From Comamonadaceae bacterium (GTDB lineage: Bacteria; Pseudomonadota; Gammaproteobacteria; Burkholderiales; Burkholderiaceae_C), in the NCBI GenBank assembly GCA_013297875.1, contig JAAFIW010000030.1, forward strand, positions 1-47,351: DNA of 47,351 bases, written 5' to 3'. The translations under genes were made by a program, and so were the position numbers. The notes under the pieces were generated by a model. It had not been told where the DNA came from, did not search any database, and was given only the letters and a program-made list of their open reading frames with translations. The stretch's first letter is position 1, and each line of letters begins with the position of its first letter. This document shows positions 42,627-47,351 of this stretch, one piece after another.

Positions 42627-44906
42627 ATGCACTTCGATAACACCGCTTTTTTGCTCAATTCCATGCCAAAAGGGCTTCACGCCCATGTCAATACTGCTCA
42701 AGCAGCTATTGAAAATATAGCAACTGACGATGGCTTTTCGCGTCGCAACTTCGTCAAGCTGGCAGGTGTGGGGGCCTTTGCGCTAGGCCTGGCACCGCTG
42801 GCCGCGCCAGCACAGTCTGCTGCACCCGCGGCTGCACCGGCAGGCCTGAAAGCCTTCGAGCAGCCCAAGTCGTTTGTGAAGATTGACAAAGACGGCACCA
42901 TCACCCTGACCATCAACCGCCTGGAGTTTGGCCAGGGCATTCACACTGGCCTGGCCCTGGTGCTGGCCGAGGAGCTGGACGCTGATTGGACAAAAGTTTT
43001 GGCCGTGCATGGCGATGCCGACGCCGCCTATGCCGACCCGGCGTTTGGCATGCACTTAACCGGTGGCTCCAATGCCCTCAAAAACTCTTACACCCAATAC
43101 CGCGAGCTGGGTGCCCGCACGCGCCAGATGCTGATGGAGGCCGCCTCGCGCGAGTGGAAAGCGCCACTGACCGATCTGCGCACCGAACGCGGTCGCATCA
43201 TCGGTCCGGGCGGCAAAACGCTGACGTATGGCGAGCTGGCTGAGCGCGCCATGAAGCAATTGGTGCCGCAAAAAGTGGCCTTGAAAGACCCGAAAGACTT
43301 CAAGCTGATCGGCACGGCCACCCCCCGGCTGGACGCCCGTGCCAAATCCACCGGCACGCAAGCCTTTGGCATTGACGTGCGCCTGCCCGGCATGCTCACC
43401 GCCGTGGTGGCGCACCCGCCGGTGTTTGGTGGCAAGGTGAAATCAGTTGACGACGCCGCTGCCAAAGCCATCAAAGGCGTGCGCGCCGTGGTGCGCACGC
43501 CGCTAGACCGGGGCGGCGAAGGCGTGGCCGTGCTGGCTGACGGCTACTGGGCTGCCAAGCAGGGCCGCGACGCGCTCAAGGTCGAATGGAACACCGAAGG
43601 CCTGGAGCGTGTGGACTCGGTGCAGCAACTGGCCCAATACCAGGAGCTGGCCAAGAAAACCGGCCTGGTCGCCATCAAGGTCGATGCTGACAAGTTGGCC
43701 AAACTGGCTGGTGCGCCCCAGAAAATCAGCGCGCAGTTCAGCTTTCCCTACCTGGCCCACGCCACCATGGAGCCACTGAACTGCACCGTGGCCTACACCG
43801 CAGACAAGGCTGATATCTACACCGCCTCGCAAATGCCCGGCCTGGACGCCATGGCCGCAGCCCGCACCCTGGGCGTGAAACCCGAGGCCGTGAAAATTCA
43901 TGTGCAAGCGGCAGGGGGTGGCTTTGGCCGCCGCGCCGTGCCCAGCAGCGACTTCGTCACCGAAGCCTGCCACGTGGCCAAGGCGGCACGCGTAGCGGGC
44001 ATCAACGCCCCCGTGCGCACGCTGTGGACGCGCGAAGACGACACCAAAGCCGGCTACTACCGCCCGCTGCACGTGCACCGCGCCGAGATCGGTTTTGACG
44101 CACAGGGCAACATCCTGGCCTGGGACCACGTCATCGTGGGCCAATCCATCGTGACCGGTTCGCCGTTTGAAGCCTTTTTAGTCAAAGACGGCATAGACGG
44201 CACCATGACCGAAGGCATGAAAGAGCCCTACGACCTGCCCATGCGCCTGTCGGTGCACCACCCCAAGGTGAACGTGCCCGTGCTGTGGTGGCGCAGCGTG
44301 GGCTCCACCCACACCGCCTACGTCATGGAGACCTTGCTCGATGAAGTGGCCCGCGCCAGCAAACAAGACCCCGTGGCCCTGCGCATGAAGCTCATGGGCG
44401 ACAAACACCCCCGCCACAAGGCCGCGCTGCAACTGGCGGTTGACAAATCAGGCTACGGCAAAACCGAATTGCCCGTCGGCCGCGCCTGGGGCGTGGCCGT
44501 GCACGAAAGCTTCAACTCCGTGGTGGCCATGGTGGTCGAGGCCTCAGTGACCGCCGGTGTGCCCAAGCTGCACAAGGTCACCGCTGGCGTGCACTGCAAC
44601 CTGGCCGTCAACCCACTGGCCGTGCAGGCCCAGGTGCAAGGCTCGGCGCTGATGGGCTTGAGCACCTGCCTGCCCGGCGCTGCCATCACGCTGAAAAACG
44701 GCGAAGTCGAGCAAGGCAACTTTGGTGACTACACCCTGGCCCGCATCACCGACATGCCCCAGGTCGACGTGCACATCGTGCCCAGCGCCGACGCCCCCAC
44801 CGGCATGGGCGAGCCCGGCCTGCCGCCGTTGGCACCAGCGTTTGCGAATGCGATTGCCAAGCTGACGGGCAAGACGCCGAGGGAGATGCCGTTCAAGCTG
44901 GCTTGA
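42627..44906 (+). CDS. Large subunit of an isoquinoline 1-oxidoreductase-type molybdenum hydroxylase
   Basis: The 759-residue subunit binds molybdopterin cytosine dinucleotide and holds the substrate site. The twin-arginine signal SRRNFVK is at 38-44, so the enzyme is exported folded. Family blocks include TMEPLNCTVAY, AAGGGFGRRAV and the C-terminal GEPGLPPLAPAFANAI, whose glutamate is the conserved base. AAAGAG precedes ATG 42627. The first 37 residues form an unusually long n-region; residues 19-33 (HVNTAQAAIENIA) come from the dispersed element. The product may oxidise aldehydes or N-heterocycles. Confidence 0.93.
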   Translation: MHFDNTAFLLNSMPKGLHAHVNTAQAAIENIATDDGFSRRNFVKLAGVGAFALGLAPLAAPAQSAAPAAAPAGLKAFEQPKSFVKIDKDGTITLTINRLEFGQGIHTGLALVLAEELDADWTKVLAVHGDADAAYADPAFGMHLTGGSNALKNSYTQYRELGARTRQMLMEAASREWKAPLTDLRTERGRIIGPGGKTLTYGELAERAMKQLVPQKVALKDPKDFKLIGTATPRLDARAKSTGTQAFGIDVRLPGMLTAVVAHPPVFGGKVKSVDDAAAKAIKGVRAVVRTPLDRGGEGVAVLADGYWAAKQGRDALKVEWNTEGLERVDSVQQLAQYQELAKKTGLVAIKVDADKLAKLAGAPQKISAQFSFPYLAHATMEPLNCTVAYTADKADIYTASQMPGLDAMAAARTLGVKPEAVKIHVQAAGGGFGRRAVPSSDFVTEACHVAKAARVAGINAPVRTLWTREDDTKAGYYRPLHVHRAEIGFDAQGNILAWDHVIVGQSIVTGSPFEAFLVKDGIDGTMTEGMKEPYDLPMRLSVHHPKVNVPVLWWRSVGSTHTAYVMETLLDEVARASKQDPVALRMKLMGDKHPRHKAALQLAVDKSGYGKTELPVGRAWGVAVHESFNSVVAMVVEASVTAGVPKLHKVTAGVHCNLAVNPLAVQAQVQGSALMGLSTCLPGAAITLKNGEVEQGNFGDYTLARITDMPQVDVHIVPSADAPTGMGEPGLPPLAPAFANAIAKLTGKTPREMPFKLA
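42683..42725 (-). repeat. Copy of the CTGCTTGAGCAG dispersed element inside the molybdenum hydroxylase gene
   Basis: The reverse copy reads CCATGTCAATACTGC, CAAGCAGCTATTG and AAAATATAGCAAC. It is in frame, in the n-region ahead of the Tat motif. Confidence 0.8.
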
Positions 44907-44908
44907 GC

Positions 44909-45083
44909 CCAGATTTTCCATTAGACGCACCTTCGGTGCTGTTTGGATTCCAACGGCGCATTTGCGGCCATTTTCGACCCTCTTCGTCGCCCATGGCGCG
45001 CGCCATGGGCCTCCTCAGTCGGGTCAAAACTGACTCGCAACTGCATCCGTTGTCTATCCAAACCCTAATGGAAATTCTGGCTT
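44909..45083. repeat. Large imperfect palindrome, about 175 bp
   Basis: The centre CCCATGGCGCGCGCCATGGG (44990-45009) is a perfect palindrome. Matching outer blocks are TTTTCGACCC with GGGTCAAAA, TTTGGATTCCAACGG with CCGTTGTCTATCCAAA, and TTCCATTAG with CTAATGGAA. The whole can fold as one long interrupted hairpin. It lies in the 317-base gap 44907-45223, where I see no gene. It resembles a dispersed structural repeat or a small folded RNA. Confidence 0.65.
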
Positions 45084-45162
45084 GAACGACCCGCTTGCCT
45101 GCCAGGGAAGGCGGTGACGCTAACCCCGACTCGTTGTGTGCGATTTATGAAGAAATCGCCCA

Positions 45163-45208
45163 ACAGCCCATATGAATACTGCTCAAGCAGCTATCTATTT
45201 GGGAGCGT
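45163..45208 (-). repeat. Copy of the CTGCTTGAGCAG dispersed element
   Basis: The reverse copy reads GCCCATATGAATACTG, CTCAAGCAGCTATC and TATTTGGGAGC. It is intergenic, before the SRPBCC gene stop. Confidence 0.8.
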
Positions 45209-45223
45209 CCAAATGCTGAACCC

Positions 45224-45667
45224 TCATCCCGCCCTGGCCAGCACCGCATGCAGCCGATCCAGGTTTTGCTCGTTGGACGGTTCGATGATGTGCCAGATGC
45301 TGGCGGCTACCTGGGCATCGTCGAAGGCCTGGTGCCAGTGCAGGCGGGTGTGGCTGTTTTCGTCGGCCAGGGTCACGGTCAGCGTGAAGTGCGGCGCGTT
45401 GACGTGCTGGATGACAATTTTTTCGGGCGAGGTTTCGAGAAAGCGGTTTTCGTTGGGGTAGTTCGTGCCATCAGGCCCGTGCATCACGAAGGTCCAGCGG
45501 CCTTGGGGCCTGAATTCAAACTGCTCGAAGGTGTTGCAAAAGCCGTCTGGCCCCCACCAGCGGGCCAGGCAATTGGCATCGGCAAATGCGGCAAACACGT
45601 CTTGCGGTTTGAAAGGCAGCAGGCGGCTGGTGGCGCAGATGCCGTCTACACGGGGTGTTGAGGTCAT
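45224..45667 (-). CDS. SRPBCC/AHSA1-family protein
   Basis: The 147-residue product has the START/Bet v 1-like fold signature of the AHSA1 family: LPFKPQDVFAAFADANCLARWWGP, then QFEFRPQGRWTFVMHGPDG and the C-terminal TRLHWHQAFDD. Such proteins bind hydrophobic ligands; the specific role is unknown. AGGAG precedes ATG 45667; the open frame continues to 45730 but would overlap the divergent MocA-like gene start. Confidence 0.88.
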   Translation of the reverse strand: MTSTPRVDGICATSRLLPFKPQDVFAAFADANCLARWWGPDGFCNTFEQFEFRPQGRWTFVMHGPDGTNYPNENRFLETSPEKIVIQHVNAPHFTLTVTLADENSHTRLHWHQAFDDAQVAASIWHIIEPSNEQNLDRLHAVLARAG

Positions 45668-45721
45668 AAAACGGCTCCTGTTGGCGTTCACTTTACTGTA
45701 GGCCCGGCCACAATCGGCCGC

Positions 45722-46279
45722 ATGCCCCAACTGCTCCCCACCGTCCTCATCCTCGCCTCCGGCCGGGGGGAGCGCTTCGCCGCCTCAGGTGGCACGGTAC
45801 ACAAGCTACAAGCCCTGCTGGCGGGCAAGCCGGTGCTACAGCACACGCTGGACGCGGTGCGCGCCAGTGGCTTGCCCTGGCATCTGGAAGACGCGGGCCA
45901 CCCTGGTATGGGCGACTCGATTGCGGCTGCCGTGGCGGCCACGCAGGGGGCAGCGGGCTGGTTGGTGCTGCCCGGTGATTTGCCGCTGATCATGCCTGGC
46001 AGCCTGCTTGCGGTGGCCCAGGCGATGCAGGCCAACACCCACACGGTGGTTGTGCCCACCTGCCTGGGAGCGCGCGGGCACCCGGTGGGTTTTGCGGCTT
46101 CGTTACAGGCCGATTTGCTGGTTTTAAAGGGAAACCAGGGTGCCGCCCATGTATTACTTGCTCAAGCAGCTATCAAAAAAGTAGCATTTCTGGCAGTTGA
46201 CGATGTGGGCACTACCACCGACATCGACACCCTGGCCGATCTGGCTGCCGCCCAGGTGCTTATGGCTGCGCGCGGCTGA
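45722..46279 (+). CDS. MocA-like nucleotidyltransferase
   Basis: The 185-residue product belongs to the MobA/MocA nucleotidyltransferase fold: the N-terminal loop LILASGRGERF (9-19), PGMGDSIAAAV and the metal aspartate region LVLPGDLPLIMPGSL. MocA attaches CMP to molybdopterin to make the cofactor used by molybdenum hydroxylases, and such an enzyme is encoded 800 bases upstream, so this is the likely role. Residues of about 141-155 (LLAQAAIKKVAFLAV) come from the dispersed element. The loop reads LASGRG where the family commonly has LAAGxS, so activity is not certain. Confidence 0.82.
   Translation: MPQLLPTVLILASGRGERFAASGGTVHKLQALLAGKPVLQHTLDAVRASGLPWHLEDAGHPGMGDSIAAAVAATQGAAGWLVLPGDLPLIMPGSLLAVAQAMQANTHTVVVPTCLGARGHPVGFAASLQADLLVLKGNQGAAHVLLAQAAIKKVAFLAVDDVGTTTDIDTLADLAAAQVLMAARG
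46146..46187 (-). repeat. Copy of the CTGCTTGAGCAG dispersed element inside the MocA-like gene
   Basis: The reverse copy reads CCCATGTATTACTTG, CTCAAGCAGCTATC and AAAAAAGTAGCA. It is in frame with the gene. Confidence 0.8.
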
Positions 46280-46285
46280 GCTGGC

Positions 46286-46399
46286 CTAAAGCCGGTTGCG
46301 CTTGAGATGCCGCCGACGCTCAAACAGCATGCCAAGCAGGAACGCAACACTCAGGCCGACGGCCGAAGCAAGCCACTCAACAATGACTGGGTTTTCCAT
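46286..46399 (-). CDS. Small single-pass membrane protein, 37 residues
   Basis: The frame reads MENPVIVEWLASAVGLSVAF and then LLGMLFERRRHLKRNRL. It consists of a hydrophobic helix (about 10-26) followed by a strongly basic tail, giving an inward-facing C-terminus by the positive-inside rule. AGGAGAG lies about 6 bases before the ATG. It is convergent with the MocA-like gene and downstream of the chalcone-isomerase-like gene on the same strand. Function unknown. Confidence 0.55.
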   Translation of the reverse strand: MENPVIVEWLASAVGLSVAFLLGMLFERRRHLKRNRL

Positions 46400-46462
46400 A
46401 AAGCACTCTCCTATTGATCGTTTTCAAATACAAGAGATTGAGATATTAAACGTCAACCGGGG

Positions 46463-47116
46463 TCAGCTGCCCAACAGCCCCCGCTTGAGATCCGTGTCGG
46501 CCGGCTTGTCACCGAAATAGTTATGCATCAGGCAGGTGAAAAATTCGGGCTCGGCGATTTCGGCCACCGTGCTGCCGTTGATGGACAACACGGTGCCTTT
46601 GCCGGGGATTTCGTCAATGGTGTACCACTCGCCAACAGCCATTTTTTTCTTGACGGCAAACACCTCGCCCAATTTAAGTAAACCGGGAATGCATTTGCCC
46701 ATGCGCTCGCGAGGCAGGTTATCGCCCATCACTTGCGTCATGGTTTTGCCAAAGCTGCCGGATTCAATCTCGCGCAGCATGGTCACCTTCACGCGCTTAG
46801 GGCCTTTGCTGGCATACACCTCCGCAGGGGTATGGGCCTTGGCCGGCAAATACAAGCCGGCGACATAGACTTTAAAAAACGCGCGGGAGCGAATGCCTGT
46901 GCCATTGAGCTGCAGGCGGCTTCCAGCGAATTCGATACTGGGTTCGAACGTCACGCCTGCCAAGACAACCGTGCCCGCTGGTATGGCTGGAGCGCCATGG
47001 ACGGTTGCAGGCGCAGCCGTTTGTGCGCCTGCGATCGATGCGCTGAGCAGCATGAGCGCAGCGAGAAATTGGTTTCGCAATGCAGAAAACGAAGCATCAG
47101 ACAGTTGGCGCAACAT
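46463..47116 (-). CDS. Chalcone-isomerase-like secreted protein (second copy)
   Basis: The 217-residue product has a signal peptide (LAALMLLSASIAGAQ, cleavage near residue 32) and a chalcone-isomerase-like domain: LNGTGIRSRAFFKVYVAGLY, KVTMLREIESGSFGKTM and the C-terminal FTCLMHNYFGDKPADTDLKR. ATG 47116 was chosen because AGGA sits 7-10 bases upstream; the frame could extend to 47140. It is likely a periplasmic ligand-binding or lipid-related protein. It is only distantly similar to 6116-6760. It lies 110 bases from the right-hand insertion sequence. Confidence 0.82.
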   Translation of the reverse strand: MLRQLSDASFSALRNQFLAALMLLSASIAGAQTAAPATVHGAPAIPAGTVVLAGVTFEPSIEFAGSRLQLNGTGIRSRAFFKVYVAGLYLPAKAHTPAEVYASKGPKRVKVTMLREIESGSFGKTMTQVMGDNLPRERMGKCIPGLLKLGEVFAVKKKMAVGEWYTIDEIPGKGTVLSINGSTVAEIAEPEFFTCLMHNYFGDKPADTDLKRGLLGS

Positions 47117-47225
47117 GAGGATTCCTGAAGTCAATTCCAAGGCAACTAAAAACGAAACCCAATTGTTCTTTCATTGCTTGCCAAGGTCTGTCGTGCGGAT
47201 GTCACTTTCAAAAAATCGTGCGGCT

Positions 47226-47347
47226 TATTGAGACTTTCATAAATCATGACATCACCACAAATCTGCCTGCTTCCAGCAAGCAACGATGATGGAGGGGCGC
47301 TTTTGTGCACTCTTGAGCTTGTTGCGTGCAGTCGTCTGCAACTCGCT
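47226..47347 (-). mobile_element. 3' end of an IS630-like insertion sequence (right copy)
   Basis: This is the inverse of 1-122, with 120 of 122 positions equal by eye. The match ends at the same TA. The transposase reads leftward into the window, so both copies point inward. Confidence 0.7.
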
Positions 47348-47350
47348 CAG
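47252..47350 (-). CDS. Transposase C-terminus, partial (IS630-like)
   Basis: The frame enters from the right edge and ends at TGA 47252-47254, giving 32 residues with ARNKLKSAQKRPSII and KQADLW. It is the same tail as the left copy with K for Q at one place. No catalytic motif is within the window. Confidence 0.5.
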   Translation of the reverse strand: MSELQTTARNKLKSAQKRPSIIVACWKQADLW

Positions 47351-47351
47351 G

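Overview
The window looks like a chromosomal contig from a member of the Comamonadaceae (Burkholderiales), close to the Rhodoferax/Polaromonas/Limnohabitans group. This is an inference. It rests on the high GC content, the conserved order gyrA-serC-pheA-tyrA-aroA/cmk-rpsA-ihfB-lapA-lapB-hldE-hldD, an AroA-Cmk fusion, a box-type benzoyl-CoA pathway, and a tmRNA whose encoded tag ends in NDERFALAA. I saw no rRNA, tRNA or CRISPR array.

Both ends (1-122 and 47226-47347) are near-identical inverted copies of the 3' end of what looks like an IS630-type transposase gene. Similarity stops at a TA dinucleotide on both sides. The contig was therefore probably cut at two copies of one insertion sequence, and what lies between is ordinary chromosome.

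Layout. 0.2-2.7 kb: mnmC with a decayed methyltransferase half, the iron-trafficking gene yggX, and dsbB. 2.7-5.3 kb: a repeat-rich gap, then pobA (4-hydroxybenzoate to protocatechuate) divergent from an IclR regulator across a palindromic operator. 5.4-10.4 kb: a lipoprotein, a chalcone-isomerase-like secreted protein, and a LysR regulator divergent from an AhpD-like protein, a DMT transporter and a peroxiredoxin. 10.4-23.2 kb: an aerobic benzoate locus. On the minus strand it has a branched-chain-amino-acid-type ABC transporter (substrate-binding protein, LivH, LivM, LivG, LivF, with a LysE exporter inserted), a benzoate-CoA ligase and a flavodoxin. On the plus strand it has boxR, boxC and boxB. 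Benzoate would be imported, activated to benzoyl-CoA, epoxidised by BoxB and ring-opened by BoxC. No boxA reductase gene is in the window. 23.5-38.5 kb: minus-strand core genes for competence (ComEA-like), LPS heptose synthesis and control (hldD, hldE, lapB, lapA), IHF-beta, ribosomal protein S1, shikimate/aromatic amino-acid and serine synthesis, and GyrA. 38.7-41.3 kb: ompA-like, ubiG, gph and ssrA on the plus strand. 41.4-47.1 kb: pdxH, a two-subunit periplasmic molybdenum hydroxylase (iorAB-like) with a MocA-like cofactor gene nearby, an SRPBCC protein, a 37-residue membrane peptide, and a second chalcone-isomerase-like protein.

The most unusual feature is a dispersed element of about 45-65 bp with the core TAGCTGCTTGAGCA. 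It occurs about 17 times, in both orientations. In at least eight places it lies inside an intact reading frame (dsbB, livG, bclA, boxC, lapB, aroA-cmk, the molybdenum hydroxylase large subunit and mocA), and in one more it ends the gene (peroxiredoxin). Other repeat families are also present: paired 27-bp palindromes with the core ATTCCCGC, one set of which encloses a GIY-YIG nuclease gene; three hairpin elements of the GAACGCAGAGGACGC type; two MITE-like elements with perfect terminal repeats; and a palindrome of about 175 bp.
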